A stretch of DNA of 64,000 nt from Gephyromycinifex aptenodytis. GTDB lineage: Bacteria > Actinomycetota > Actinomycetes > Actinomycetales > Dermatophilaceae. This document shows positions 8,500 through 18,003 of this stretch, piece after piece (the first letter of the stretch is position 1; the number at the start of each line of letters is the position of its first letter). The notes under the pieces were generated by a model. It was given only the letters and a program-made list of their open reading frames with translations. It was not told the origin of the DNA and searched no databases. Made by a program: the position numbers and the translations under genes. The stretch covers positions 806,001 to 870,000 of the forward strand of contig NZ_CP051155.1 of the NCBI RefSeq assembly GCF_012277275.1. Reading direction: 5' to 3'.

Positions 8500-9590
8500 G
8501 CTGCGACCCCCTGGATGGCTTTGCTCCGCAGAATGATCGCGATGACCACCGGGGCGCCGACCAGGGAGGTGATGACGTTGATCGGGATGATGTGCTCCGG
8601 AATCATCGAGATGATGGAGCAGCCCAGCGCCGCGCTGGATCCACAGAAGATCGTCGCCGGCAGGAGCACCCGATGGTCTGAGGTGCCGACGATCCGTCTG
8701 GCCGCGTGCGGCACGGCGATACCGATGAAGCCGATGGGCCCGCAGAAGGCGGTGACGACGCCGGTCAGCAGCGAGGCACCCGCAAGGATGGAAAAGCGGA
8801 TCCGTTTGGTGTTGACGCCCAGTGAGCGGGCGTAGTTCTCTCCCAGCAGCAGCCCGTTCAGCGGCTTGACGCCCAACAGGGCAAGCAGCAGTCCCGCTGC
8901 GGTCGTGGAGGTGAGGACCAGGATGTCCTTCTCCGTGGTCCCGCTGAAACTCCCCAGCCCCCAGGCGATGAACTGTTGAGCGCGTTGCGGGTCGGTCCAG
9001 GTCAACATGAGAGAGACCAACGCAGTCACCGCGCTACCCAACATGACACCGACGATGAGCAGTGTGGTCGGAACCCGCACGGCGCGGGCTAGCAGCAGGA
9101 CGACGACGAGCACCGCGCCGGCTCCCAGTGCCGCCGCTGACACCGTGCCGAAACGGCCCAGCACGCTCAAACCAGTCGCGAAAGAACCGGTCGCGCCCGC
9201 TCCGACCCCGGTGACCAGGATGGCGACGCCGAAACTCGCGCCGGAGGACAGACCGAGCGAGAAGGGGTCCGCCAGCGGGTTACGGAAGAGGGTCTGCATC
9301 TGCAGTCCGGCAGCGCCGAGGGCTGCTCCGGCGCAGGCGGCCGTGACCGCCCGGGGGATGCGCACGCGGGCCAACACCACTTGGGTCGTCGAACCCTGGG
9401 TTTCCTGCCCGAGCAGCACACGGACCGCGTCCCGGATACCGATCTCGCTGGATCCGCTCGTCACGGCCACGACAAACAACGCTGCCGTGGCCGCGACGAG
9501 GCCGATAACGATCAACCAGCGGGTTCGAACACTCTCATCAGGCGCAATCACGGAGGTGTTCGAACCCGACATGGATGCCGTCAAGGTCAC
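8496..9590 (-). CDS. FecCD-family ABC transporter permease, second importer
   Basis: Membrane permease of 364 residues with multiple hydrophobic helices and the family blocks GAALGAAGLQMQTLFRNPLA and GPIGFIGIAVPHAARR. It pairs with the downstream ATPase-FhuF fusion and the upstream binding protein. GTG 9590 overlaps the upstream stop as GTGA, matching the coupling seen elsewhere in the operon; an ATG at 9572 is the alternative start. It is only distantly similar to the permease at 5311-6348, so the two systems are not a recent duplication. Confidence 0.9.
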   Translation of the reverse strand: MTLTASMSGSNTSVIAPDESVRTRWLIVIGLVAATAALFVVAVTSGSSEIGIRDAVRVLLGQETQGSTTQVVLARVRIPRAVTAACAGAALGAAGLQMQTLFRNPLADPFSLGLSSGASFGVAILVTGVGAGATGSFATGLSVLGRFGTVSAAALGAGAVLVVVLLLARAVRVPTTLLIVGVMLGSAVTALVSLMLTWTDPQRAQQFIAWGLGSFSGTTEKDILVLTSTTAAGLLLALLGVKPLNGLLLGENYARSLGVNTKRIRFSILAGASLLTGVVTAFCGPIGFIGIAVPHAARRIVGTSDHRVLLPATIFCGSSAALGCSIISMIPEHIIPINVITSLVGAPVVIAIILRSKAIQGVAA

Positions 9591-10840
9591 TTAGTGACCT
9601 TGCGGTAGAACTCGAGCTCGTGTCCGGGCACGGCATCCGGGTGCAGGATTGTGACCAGGTCAGCCAGCACCAGGTCTGGGCGGGTGACCCCGCGCTCCCA
9701 GTAGTCGTTACCGCCGGCCTCGTTGACCTTGGCGTTGTTGGACCACACGTTGCCTTCCTTGAACGCCTTGAACTCGGCGTACCGGGGGTCGTCCTTCACG
9801 ATGTCGCCCAGGGTCTGCACCGGGGCGCTCATCAGCCAGACATCGGCGTCGCGGGCCTTGGTCAAAACGTCCTCGAGCTTCAGCGGGACGCTGCCCGTCG
9901 GTGTCGTTCCGCTCCAGGCGTAGGTGGCGTTGGCGTCCTTGAGCAGCGCCCCGACGTAGGAGCCCCCCGAGGGCATGTTCCAGGTGCCTTCGAACATCTG
10001 CCCGGGCAGCACCGAGACCGGCTTGCTCGTCTTGGCTGCCTGCACGACCTTGGTGTAGTCGGTCTCGATCTGGTCGAAGACCTTCTCTGCCTTGGCCTCA
10101 TCCCCGGTGAGGGCGGCCATGTACTTGATCCACTCAGCCCGTCCCAACGGAGTCGCCTCGAGCCATTCGGCATTGGCAACAACCGGCACACCGCTGTCCC
10201 GCAGCACCTTGTAGGTGGGGTCATCCACGCCGCCGGTCATGAGCAGGTCGGGCTTCTTGCCGATGACGAGCTCGGTGTCGATGGCTTGCTGCGGTGCGTA
10301 CTCGACGACCTTCTTGTCTTCGAGGCGGGCCCGGACGTCCTCGTTGCTGACCATCGCACCGGAGGAGACCCCGGTGAGCGCATCGATGCGGTCCAGGTCG
10401 GCCAGCAACGGAATGTGGGTGGTGGATCCGGAGAAGATCGAGTCCACCGGGATCTCGATCTGCTGAGCTCCGGCGAGTTCGCCGGTGGCCTCCGGGGCGG
10501 GGGTTCCGCAGCGGTAAAGCACGTACTTTTCCGCCGGTCCTTCCTGGTAGCTCTGTTTGACCTCGAGCACCTGGTAGTTGCCGTGGTAGGAGACGGTGAA
10601 GTTCTTGGCGTGCTCGATCGTCGACTTCTCGGGGAAGTAGTCCTTGCCCTCGGTGTAGGAAGTGACGCAGCCCTTGGCGTCTACTTCACCGCCTGCGGCG
10701 CTGGGCGCAGCAGAGGTGGAACCCGGCGTAGGCGTGCCTGCGCCGCAGGCTGCCAGCAGCGTCGCGGAGGCGGCGCACGCCACCGGGAGAATGAAACGGC
10801 GACGGGAGGTCAGGCAGGAAGGGTGACGATTGGTAACCAT
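9587..10840 (-). CDS. ABC transporter substrate-binding lipoprotein, second importer
   Basis: Ligand-capture protein of 417 residues for the permease at 8496-9590. The N-terminus has the twin-arginine-like stretch SRRRF followed by a lipobox LAAC, so it may be exported by Tat or Sec and then lipidated. The mature part has the TroA/FepB-type fold, with AEWLEATPLGRAEWIKYMAA, a segment common in iron-complex binding proteins. ATG 10840 is preceded by GGAG; the longer open frame upstream runs through the riboswitch and is not real. First gene of the second importer operon. Confidence 0.87.
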   Translation of the reverse strand: MVTNRHPSCLTSRRRFILPVACAASATLLAACGAGTPTPGSTSAAPSAAGGEVDAKGCVTSYTEGKDYFPEKSTIEHAKNFTVSYHGNYQVLEVKQSYQEGPAEKYVLYRCGTPAPEATGELAGAQQIEIPVDSIFSGSTTHIPLLADLDRIDALTGVSSGAMVSNEDVRARLEDKKVVEYAPQQAIDTELVIGKKPDLLMTGGVDDPTYKVLRDSGVPVVANAEWLEATPLGRAEWIKYMAALTGDEAKAEKVFDQIETDYTKVVQAAKTSKPVSVLPGQMFEGTWNMPSGGSYVGALLKDANATYAWSGTTPTGSVPLKLEDVLTKARDADVWLMSAPVQTLGDIVKDDPRYAEFKAFKEGNVWSNNAKVNEAGGNDYWERGVTRPDLVLADLVTILHPDAVPGHELEFYRKVTK

Positions 10841-10969
10841 GGCGACTCCAAAGCGGGTGACGCGGTGGAGACAGACACTGCGTGGCGCCAAGAGACCAAT
10901 GAGTAGGCAAGCAGAAGGGCACGCACAGCTCATCCTCTCCAGGGGTAGACCCGCCCCCACCAAGAAGAG

Positions 10970-11068
10970 AGCGACAGCGCCAAGATCTGACTTCGACGAT
11001 TCTGGAATCGACTCACAGTGGCGGCACCGTGCCGGATTCACACCGGCTTCCTGAGCTCGCTGTCGCTA
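10970..11068 (-). promoter_or_regulatory. Cobalamin riboswitch (compact variant) upstream of the second importer
   Basis: On the minus strand a P1 helix AGCGACAGCG (11059-11068) / CGCTGTCGCT (10970-10979) encloses GGAAGCCGGTGTGAATCCGG, then GCCGCCACTGTGA and a weakened B12 box beginning AGTCAGATCTTGGC. This is the actinobacterial form with CCACTGTGA in place of GCAGCGGTAA. It lies 130 bases before the binding-protein start. The B12 box departs from the usual AGTC.GGAGACCTGCC, so ligand affinity may differ from the other two. Confidence 0.88.
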
Positions 11069-11252
11069 TGACCTGTGAAGAGTATCCCAACCGGCGGGTC
11101 ACATGGCCGATGACCCTCGGTCAGATCACGGCGCGAATCCTAGGCAGCGCCAAGCGACACAACACGTAGCGGGCGCCACCGCGGACCTCGGGCGGCGGTC
11201 GTTTGCAGGTACGGTCGAGCGGGCTCACCGGAGCCACGGCGAAGGGAACAGG

Positions 11253-11882
11253 ATGAACATGCAGCAAGAGGACCCCGTCCACGGGATAGCCATGATCGCC
11301 AAGCAACGCGGGGACGGATGGCGGCTACTGGCGCAGGTGACGCAGGCGCCGGACGCCGAACTGGTGCAGCTTCTTCGCTCCGGGTCCTGGCAGGCGCAGT
11401 TCCGCGCAGCAGTGCAGTGGCTGAACGTCGACACCTTCGAGCGCGCCCTCCCGGCCCTGGACACGCTGGTGCGTCGGGCGGCCAGGCGCAGCGCCGAGGA
11501 GGACCTGACGACCCTGGAAGTTGCCTGGGTCCCCCCGGTCAGTGACATCGCGAGCCACGCCGATGCCCTCGAAGCGCTGGCCGAATTGTGTGATGCCGAG
11601 TCCCGCGCCTGGGCCACGGGTGATCTGGAAAACGCAAAACGCCTGCGCCGGGAAGAGACTGAGGCGATCGAGAATTCGCTGATCCCGGTGCTCCCAGACT
11701 GGTGCGTGGCCATCGACACCGCCGCCACACCGATCACGTATCGCGTCATCGGGCGACTGGTCGCCTCCTACCTATCGGTAGAGAGCGGCCGAGACTTCGA
11801 TTCCAGCCTCTTTCCACACCCCGTCGAGGTGGTGGGATCCTGGGCGTCCTCGGGCGCTGACGGCGAATCTGCCTCCGACTGA
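11253..11882 (+). CDS. TorD/DmsD-family molybdoenzyme chaperone (probable)
   Basis: Proteins of this family bind the Tat signal and apo-form of molybdopterin oxidoreductases before cofactor insertion and export. The 209-residue, mostly helical product has a C-terminal ITYRVIGRLVASYLSVES region like the TorD fold, and the nearby Mo reductase is the natural client. ATG 11253 was chosen over the in-frame upstream ATG at 11103, which would begin in the riboswitch promoter region. Its last 115 bases overlap the convergent ArsR-rhodanese gene. Sequence conservation in this family is low, so the assignment leans on context. Confidence 0.6.
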   Translation: MNMQQEDPVHGIAMIAKQRGDGWRLLAQVTQAPDAELVQLLRSGSWQAQFRAAVQWLNVDTFERALPALDTLVRRAARRSAEEDLTTLEVAWVPPVSDIASHADALEALAELCDAESRAWATGDLENAKRLRREETEAIENSLIPVLPDWCVAIDTAATPITYRVIGRLVASYLSVESGRDFDSSLFPHPVEVVGSWASSGADGESASD

Positions 11883-12568
11883 GGCGCCGAATCCCCGGGT
11901 TCAGCATCATTCCCCGAGCCGCTGGCCAGCGGCAGCCCCGCCAGTCGCCACTCGATCATGCCGTCGCGCAGGCGCCGGGCGCCAACTCCGCTGGAGCGCA
12001 GGAGCTGCACTGCATCTGTGGCCATGACGCAGTAGGCGCCCCGACAGTAGGCCACGAGGTTCGTCGACCCGGCGTGTTCACCCAACCCGTCGGCCAGCTC
12101 GGGCAGCGGCACCGAACGCGCACCAGGAATGTGCCCGGCCTCGTACTCCTCACGTGGGCGAACGTCGATGAGGACCACCTCACCTCGATTCAGCTGCTCA
12201 AGGAGCTCCCCCGGGCTGATCTCTTCCACTCCTGAGGCTCCGGCTGCCATCTTCACTGCCGCCTCGACCGCGGGCGATCGTTCCTTGGCGACCGTGCGGA
12301 GCTGGCCGTAGAGCTGTTCGACGTCAGGCCCGGCGAGGCGGTAGTAGATCCGCGTGCCCTCCTGTCGCGTGGTGACGAGGCTGGTGAGCTTCAACACCTG
12401 CAGGTGTGCTGAGACGGTGCTGACTCCAGCTTCCAACTCGCGCGCCAACGACTCGACTGTCCGCTCCCCTTGGCAGAGCACAGCCAACAGTTCCAGTCGT
12501 TTGGCGTTGGCGAACGCTTTACCGACCAGTGCGAGCGCCTTATACGCCTTCTCGTTGTCGGATGTCAA
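11768..12568 (-). CDS. ArsR-family regulator fused to a rhodanese domain
   Basis: Predicted redox or sulfur-responsive transcription factor of 266 residues. Residues 1-95 form the winged helix (ELEAGVSTVSAHLQVLKL recognition region). Residues 115-210 form a rhodanese domain with the active loop YCRGAYC, whose first cysteine could carry a persulfide. A Ser/Asp/Pro-rich tail of about 50 residues follows. The apparent start is TTG at 12568 with AGG upstream. It is divergent from the Mo-reductase operon, with an inverted repeat between them, so it probably represses that operon. Its 3' end overlaps the TorD-like gene on the other strand. Confidence 0.87.
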   Translation of the reverse strand: MTSDNEKAYKALALVGKAFANAKRLELLAVLCQGERTVESLARELEAGVSTVSAHLQVLKLTSLVTTRQEGTRIYYRLAGPDVEQLYGQLRTVAKERSPAVEAAVKMAAGASGVEEISPGELLEQLNRGEVVLIDVRPREEYEAGHIPGARSVPLPELADGLGEHAGSTNLVAYCRGAYCVMATDAVQLLRSSGVGARRLRDGMIEWRLAGLPLASGSGNDAEPGDSAPQSEADSPSAPEDAQDPTTSTGCGKRLESKSRPLSTDR

Positions 12569-12591
12569 GGACCTATCGCTCTCGATCTATT

Positions 12592-12613
12592 CCATACTTC
12601 TTTGGAGTATTGG
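12592..12613. promoter_or_regulatory. Candidate operator between the ArsR-rhodanese gene and the Mo-reductase operon
   Basis: CCATACT (12592-12598) and AGTATTGG (12606-12613) form an imperfect inverted repeat in an AT-rich island of an otherwise GC-rich region, 24 bases upstream of the regulator start. ArsR-type dimers bind such repeats. Binding by this regulator is inferred. Confidence 0.5.
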
Positions 12614-12667
12614 AGTTACGTGGCCACCGGATGCTTCCGCTCGACAAGGGTCCGGTCCCCCAATATG

Positions 12668-12697
12668 CGAACCGTCACCAGGCGAACCGTCACCAGG
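12668..12697 (+). repeat. Tandem duplication of 15 bases
   Basis: GCGAACCGTCACCAG occurs twice head to tail in the leader of the Mo-reductase operon. It is either a slippage product or a pair of half-sites for an activator; nothing more can be said. Confidence 0.6.
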
Positions 12698-12763
12698 ATG
12701 CACTATCTGAGGCGGTAGCGGGGCGGTGAGCATTTCGAACAGACCTATCCGGAGGCGCCGCAG

Positions 12764-13459
12764 ATGGCCAGACAGAACGTCACGATCCACACCACCCGCC
12801 CGAGCGATACCAAGCCCACTCCAGAGGATCCCTCCTGGGCGATGGTCATCGATCTGCAGAAATGCGTCGGATGCGACTCCTGCACCGTGGCATGCAAGGC
12901 GGAGAACCGCACACCGCCTGGTGTGAGCTACAACGTGGTCGTCGAAGAAGAGACCGGGACCTACCCCAACGTTCGTCGGGTGAACCTGCCCCGTCCCTGT
13001 ATGCAATGTGACGTGCCGCCGTGCGTAAGCGTGTGCCCCGTCAACGCCACTTACAAGAACAGCGACGGCGTGGTCGTCATCGACGCCGAGCGCTGCATCG
13101 GATGTCGCTACTGCATCACCGCCTGCCCTTACGGTGCCCGCTCCTTCGACTTCGGTGGCACGTACTCCGATGAGATGCAGGGCTACACCGACGTGCAGTC
13201 CCCTGAGTACGGCGTGCAACGCGGAAAGCGCGGCTCCTACACCCCGCCGGTGGGCACCGTACGCAAGTGCACCTTCTGCACCCACCGCACGGCCCGCGGC
13301 GAAGAGCCGGCCTGCTGCGAGACGTGCATCGGCGATGCCCGCTACTTCGGTGACCTCAACGATCCGAACAGCGTGGTGTCCCAGCTCGCCGCCAGCCCCC
13401 GAGCGTTCAGGCTGCGAGAAGAGCTCGGCACCGAACCCCGCGTCTGGTACCTGCGCTGA
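12764..13459 (+). CDS. Molybdopterin oxidoreductase iron-sulfur subunit (TtrB/PhsB-like)
   Basis: Electron-transfer subunit carrying four predicted [4Fe-4S] clusters between the membrane quinol site and the Mo subunit. The 231-residue product shows cysteine groups [37 protein letters not shown] and CTFCTHR with a later CCETC. ATG 12764 has GGAGG upstream. No signal peptide is present, so it is presumably exported with the Tat-borne catalytic subunit. First gene of the structural operon; order Fe-S, membrane, catalytic matches ttrBCA and srdBCA. Confidence 0.92.
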   Translation: MARQNVTIHTTRPSDTKPTPEDPSWAMVIDLQKCVGCDSCTVACKAENRTPPGVSYNVVVEEETGTYPNVRRVNLPRPCMQCDVPPCVSVCPVNATYKNSDGVVVIDAERCIGCRYCITACPYGARSFDFGGTYSDEMQGYTDVQSPEYGVQRGKRGSYTPPVGTVRKCTFCTHRTARGEEPACCETCIGDARYFGDLNDPNSVVSQLAASPRAFRLREELGTEPRVWYLR

Positions 13460-13469
13460 GAGGCTGATC

Positions 13470-14771
13470 ATGAGCACTGCATCCCGCGCACGCGGCATCC
13501 CCACCACATCCCCGCAGCGATCGCACTGGTGGTCGCGCGATCCCAACACCGCACCTTTTCTGAACCCGCGGGCCCGCACGATCTGGTACGCCGTCCTGAT
13601 GCTCGCCCTGGCGGTCGGGTCCTGGGGTCTGTACAACCGGGTCTTCGGCGGCCTGGCCACCACCGACCTCACCTCCACGATGCCGTGGGGCGCATGGGTG
13701 GCGTTCTACATCTACTTCGTCGGCCTGTCGGCCGGCGCCTTCCTCGTGTCCTCCCTCATCTACGTCTTCGGGATGCACCAGTTCGAGCGGATCGGCCGGG
13801 CTGCCCTGCTGTCGGCCATCGTCTCGATGGGGGTGGCGTTGTGCTTCATCGGCGCCGACCTCGGCCGGATGGAGCGCGCCCCGATCACGCTGCTCTTCTT
13901 CCACTGGACGAGCCCGCTGAGCTGGGAGGTGCGTTTTTACACCCTCTATATCGCGTTGCTCATCGCAGAACTCGTGGTGGCGATCCGGCTTCAGAAGCGG
14001 CTCGTGCGATCGGTCGAGGCCGCACATCGCACCATGCGCATCCTGGGCACGATCGGTGTCCCCCTGGCGATCTTCGGTGTGCACGGCGGAACCGGGACCA
14101 TTTTCGCCGTGGTCAAGGCCCGAGCCATGTGGGCTGGCGGGCTGTTCCCGGTCATCTTCGTCATCTCGGCGATGGTCTCCGGCACCGCACTGCTGATGGC
14201 CGTGCACTACTGGCAGGCGCGCGGCGCCGGGCGGGTTCCTGATCGGGCCCTGATCCGTAACCTCTCGACGGTGCTGCTGGCAGCGATCTTCATCGACCTC
14301 GGTCTGACGTTCTACGAATTCATCGTTCCGCTGCTGGCCTTCGAGCACCACGACCAGAGCATCATCATGTTGCAGGCCTTCGGCCCCTACGCCTGGACGT
14401 TCTGGATCGTGCAGATGTTCATGGGTTTGCTCCTGCCCGCCGCGATCATCCTGTCGCCACTGAAGAAACGCACTGGCGCCCTGGTCGCCGCTGCGATGAT
14501 CTGCGTCATCGGGATCATCGGTGTTCGCTTCAACATCGTCGTGCCGCCCCTGATCCCACCGGTGATCGAGGGATACCCCACGGGCGACTACTTCCCCACC
14601 ATCACCGAGTGGCTGCTGTCGGTCTTCTTCATCGCGGGCGGGGCGCTGGTCTACAGCCTCGTCTCGGAGTGGCAGCCGATCCATGAGCCAGACCCTGATG
14701 ACCACGCCGCTATCGCTGCCGACGCCGGAATGCCGGACGCGGAACTGCGCACTGAGCAGGAGACGATCTGA
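13470..14771 (+). CDS. NrfD/PsrC-family membrane subunit (quinol site)
   Basis: Membrane anchor of 433 residues that exchanges electrons with the quinone pool. About nine or ten hydrophobic helices are visible, with the family features MPWGAWVAFYIYFVGLSAGA near residue 70 and charged Glu/Asp residues inside helices. It starts 10 bases after the Fe-S subunit and its TGA overlaps the ATG of the catalytic subunit by one base, so the three are co-expressed. The terminal 40 residues are hydrophilic and acidic. Confidence 0.92.
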   Translation: MSTASRARGIPTTSPQRSHWWSRDPNTAPFLNPRARTIWYAVLMLALAVGSWGLYNRVFGGLATTDLTSTMPWGAWVAFYIYFVGLSAGAFLVSSLIYVFGMHQFERIGRAALLSAIVSMGVALCFIGADLGRMERAPITLLFFHWTSPLSWEVRFYTLYIALLIAELVVAIRLQKRLVRSVEAAHRTMRILGTIGVPLAIFGVHGGTGTIFAVVKARAMWAGGLFPVIFVISAMVSGTALLMAVHYWQARGAGRVPDRALIRNLSTVLLAAIFIDLGLTFYEFIVPLLAFEHHDQSIIMLQAFGPYAWTFWIVQMFMGLLLPAAIILSPLKKRTGALVAAAMICVIGIIGVRFNIVVPPLIPPVIEGYPTGDYFPTITEWLLSVFFIAGGALVYSLVSEWQPIHEPDPDDHAAIAADAGMPDAELRTEQETI

Positions 14772-17700
14772 TGAACGAACACCTCGAGCCCAGCGAGAGC
14801 GACGAACGCCCCGAGGAGAACGCAACGCACGGTCCCAGCCGCCGCAAGGTGCTGGGCGGCACCGCGGCGGTCGCCGGGGTCGGCGCGGTGGGGCTGATGT
14901 TCCGGGACGGATTCGGCGCTCCCTTCACGCAACCGACCGCGCACGGCACCGGTATGGATGACGACGTCTACGACGCAACCGACGTCATCAACACCATGTG
15001 CATGCAGTGCAACAGCTACTGCACGATCAAGGTTCGGCTCACCGACCCGGGCGAATCCGGGGCCAGCTCGTTGATTCGCAAGATCTCGGGCAACCCCTAC
15101 AGCCCGTTGACCAGCCAACCCGCGCCGTGCGTGCCGTACGACACCCCGCTGGCTGCGGCCGTCACCGGAATCGGGACGATGACCCGCGAGGCGCGTTCGC
15201 GCGCCGGCGGAATCGCCTGCCTGAAAGGCCAGGCCGGGATCCAGACCGCGCACGACGCCCGTCGCATCACCGCCCCGCTGAAGCGGGTCGGCGAACGCGG
15301 CAGCGGCAAGTGGAAGACGATCAGCTGGGAACAGGCCCTCAAAGAGGTACTCGAAGGTGATGCCACGCTGGGCACCACCGGGTTGAAGTCATGGTGGGCG
15401 TTCGCCCCCGAAAAGCCGGTGATGGCGGACTGGGACAAGGTCAAAGACGGTTCGATGACGGCAGCGGCCTTCGAGGCCAAGTGGGGCGCCAAGCTCATGG
15501 ACCCCAAACGCCCCGAGCTGGGGCCGCGTTCAAACGGCCTGGCTATCCTCGGCGGCGACCGGATGTACCTCATCGGTGCGCGGTTCGGACTTAAATCCTT
15601 CGGCTCGATCAACCAGTTCAACCACGGTGGCACCTGCGGTGTCACCAGCGTGGTGGCCAACGCCCGCTCGCACCCGGACACCGGTCACAAGCGGATGTAC
15701 GCCGACATCGACTATTGCGACTACCTCATCGTGTGGGGCACTGAGCCGCTCACCGCCCAGAAGGGCCCAACCTGGCTGGCTCCGCGCATCGGAGCTGCCC
15801 GCGAGCGCGGCATGAAGATGGTCGTCATCGACCCCCGGATGAGTAAGACCGGTGAGAAGGCAGACGTGTGGGTGCCGGTCAAGCCGGGCCACGACGCAGA
15901 GCTGGCGTTCGCGATCGGTCGCGAAATCATCGATAACAAACGCTACGACGAGAAGTATCTGCGAGCTCCGGGTAAGGCCGCCGCGAAAACGATCGGCGAA
16001 CCGACCTGGACCGATGCCACCCACCTGGTCAAAGTCGATGACCCCAAACGGGCCAAACTGTCCATGATCGACCTCGGTCTGGCCCAGCCGGCACCGCCGG
16101 ATGAGGACGGAAAGGTCCCTGACGGCGAACCCGTCGTGCTCGTGGCCGGAGCGCCGGTCGGCGCTAACTCTGCAGCCGCTGCCGACCTCGATGCCGAAGC
16201 CGAGCTCGAGACGCCCTCCGGCCCGGTCAAGGTCGCAACGGTGTTCAACCTGCTCAAGAAGCGGTTGTCGGAGCGCACGGTCGAGGAGTATTGCGAAGCT
16301 GCCGGCGTCGATGTCCCGATCGCTCAACGGATCGCTGAGGAGTTCACCTCCCACGGCAAGCGCGCCGCTGTGATGAGCTACCGCGGACCCGCGATGCACA
16401 CCAACGGTTTCGACGCGATCCGGGCGATCGGCTACCTGAACTTCCTCATCGGTAACCACGACTGGAAGGGCGGTCACATCACCGCCCAGCAGAAGTTCAC
16501 CCCCCTGGAGGGCCGCTACGACCTGGAGAAGGTTCCCGGCGCGAACAAGGCGTGGGGAATTCCGATCACGCGGGAGAAGACGGCCTACGAGAAGACCTCG
16601 TTCTTCGCCAAGGACGGCTACCCGGCCAAGCGCCGCTGGTACCCCTTCCCCGGCAACCTGTGCCATGAGGTCATCCCCAGCGCTGAGGCCGGCTACCCGT
16701 ACAGCCTCGATGCGTTGTTCATCCACCGGCACAGTCCGTTGAACTCCTCCCCCGGAGCGCACCGGCAGGCGGCCACCTTGAAGAAGATGGACAAGATCAA
16801 ACTGCTGGTCAGCTTCGACACCAATGTCGGAGACACCTCGGCCTACGCCGATTACGTCCTGCCCGACCTGACCTACCTCGAGCGGTTCACCCAGGAGTCG
16901 ATCTACCCGAGTCAGCAGTACAAGGTCACCCAGCTCGGGCAACCGACGACGCGGGCCTTCGACGGGCCACGCCCCGTCGAGTGGTTCTACCTGGAGTTGG
17001 CCAAGGCGTTGAAGCTGCCGGGAGTGGGCGCAGGCGCGTTCGGCCCGGGGACCCGATTCGACACCGTCGAGGACTACTGGCTGAAGATGGCGGCGAACGT
17101 CGCCTACTCGGGCAAGAAGCCGGTTCCGGATGCCTCAGCCGAGGAACAGCAGATCTTCACGGCGGCCCGCACCAAGGCGCTCGGACGCCACTTCGACGAG
17201 AAGCTGTGGAAGGCGGCCGTCACCCCGGTCGAATGGCCCAAGGTCGTTTATGTGCTCAACCGTGGTGGACGATTCGAAGGCGCCAGGGACAACCGCGTCG
17301 ACGGCTACGAAGGTGAATGGCTCAAGGCTCGCTACGAGGGTCTATGCCAGTTCTACGACGCGAAGGTAGCGGCGGCCAAGGACCCGATGACCGGTAAGCC
17401 CTTCGACGGATTGCCGGTGCTGCGCCCCCCGACACGCGCCGACGGCACCCCGGTCCCCACCGATGGGTTCCCGCTGCAATTCGTGAACTGGAAGGCGCGC
17501 CAGCACGGCACGCACCGCACCGTGCAGAACGCCTGGCTGCGGGAGGTTCGCCCGAGCAACTACGTGACGATCTCGGGCAAGGACGCCCAAGAGCGCGGAA
17601 TCAGCTCCGGTGACCGGGTCAAGCTGCGCTCCCCCAGCGGTGAGGCCGAAGGTATCGCCCACGTCACCCAGGCGATCCGTCCCGGAGTCATCGGCGCGGA

Positions 17701-17971
17701 CGCCACCTTGGGCCATCGCGGTTCCGGGGCTTCGGTGATCGAGATCGACGGTAAGCGGATCGAGCCGGTCGACGGCTACGGGCATAACGACTCGGCGCGC
17801 ATCGTCACCCCGATGCATGAAGAGATGGGTTACGCCGGGCCGCGCAACGCCGGGCTCGCGGTCAACGCACTCCTGGTAGACGACACGCTCGTGGGCGGTG
17901 GCGGCATGTGTGATCCGATCGGTGGCGGGGCTGCCCAGTTGGATACCTGGGTCGAGATCGAGCGAGTCTGA
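14771..17971 (+). CDS. Molybdopterin oxidoreductase catalytic subunit, tetrathionate/selenate reductase-like
   Basis: Catalytic subunit of 1066 residues, exported by Tat (SRRKVLGG followed by a hydrophobic core, residues 18-40). A [4Fe-4S] site CMQCNSYC lies near residue 77, with the last ligand probably in the later GGIACLKG. A cysteine near 290 in HGGTCGV is the candidate molybdenum ligand. The molydopterin-dinucleotide-binding domain is at the C-terminus. Length and the B-C-A gene order fit TtrA or SrdA better than the shorter PhsA/PsrA (about 760). Likely a respiratory reductase of an oxidised sulfur or selenium compound; the exact substrate is not readable from motifs. Confidence 0.88.
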   Translation: MNEHLEPSESDERPEENATHGPSRRKVLGGTAAVAGVGAVGLMFRDGFGAPFTQPTAHGTGMDDDVYDATDVINTMCMQCNSYCTIKVRLTDPGESGASSLIRKISGNPYSPLTSQPAPCVPYDTPLAAAVTGIGTMTREARSRAGGIACLKGQAGIQTAHDARRITAPLKRVGERGSGKWKTISWEQALKEVLEGDATLGTTGLKSWWAFAPEKPVMADWDKVKDGSMTAAAFEAKWGAKLMDPKRPELGPRSNGLAILGGDRMYLIGARFGLKSFGSINQFNHGGTCGVTSVVANARSHPDTGHKRMYADIDYCDYLIVWGTEPLTAQKGPTWLAPRIGAARERGMKMVVIDPRMSKTGEKADVWVPVKPGHDAELAFAIGREIIDNKRYDEKYLRAPGKAAAKTIGEPTWTDATHLVKVDDPKRAKLSMIDLGLAQPAPPDEDGKVPDGEPVVLVAGAPVGANSAAAADLDAEAELETPSGPVKVATVFNLLKKRLSERTVEEYCEAAGVDVPIAQRIAEEFTSHGKRAAVMSYRGPAMHTNGFDAIRAIGYLNFLIGNHDWKGGHITAQQKFTPLEGRYDLEKVPGANKAWGIPITREKTAYEKTSFFAKDGYPAKRRWYPFPGNLCHEVIPSAEAGYPYSLDALFIHRHSPLNSSPGAHRQAATLKKMDKIKLLVSFDTNVGDTSAYADYVLPDLTYLERFTQESIYPSQQYKVTQLGQPTTRAFDGPRPVEWFYLELAKALKLPGVGAGAFGPGTRFDTVEDYWLKMAANVAYSGKKPVPDASAEEQQIFTAARTKALGRHFDEKLWKAAVTPVEWPKVVYVLNRGGRFEGARDNRVDGYEGEWLKARYEGLCQFYDAKVAAAKDPMTGKPFDGLPVLRPPTRADGTPVPTDGFPLQFVNWKARQHGTHRTVQNAWLREVRPSNYVTISGKDAQERGISSGDRVKLRSPSGEAEGIAHVTQAIRPGVIGADATLGHRGSGASVIEIDGKRIEPVDGYGHNDSARIVTPMHEEMGYAGPRNAGLAVNALLVDDTLVGGGGMCDPIGGGAAQLDTWVEIERV

Positions 17972-18003
17972 ACCCGGCTCGTGCTGGATGCGAAGGAGTG
18001 CGG

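Noticed and set aside
3373-11068. Both ABC systems as siderophore importers
   Set aside because: Cobalamin riboswitches in front of both operons favour corrinoids; the siderophore option is kept open only for the FhuF-fused system.
13407-14825. Minus-strand frame opposite the NrfD gene
   Set aside because: Hydrophilic, His/Asp/Arg-rich, no family features, whereas the plus frame is a clean NrfD protein.
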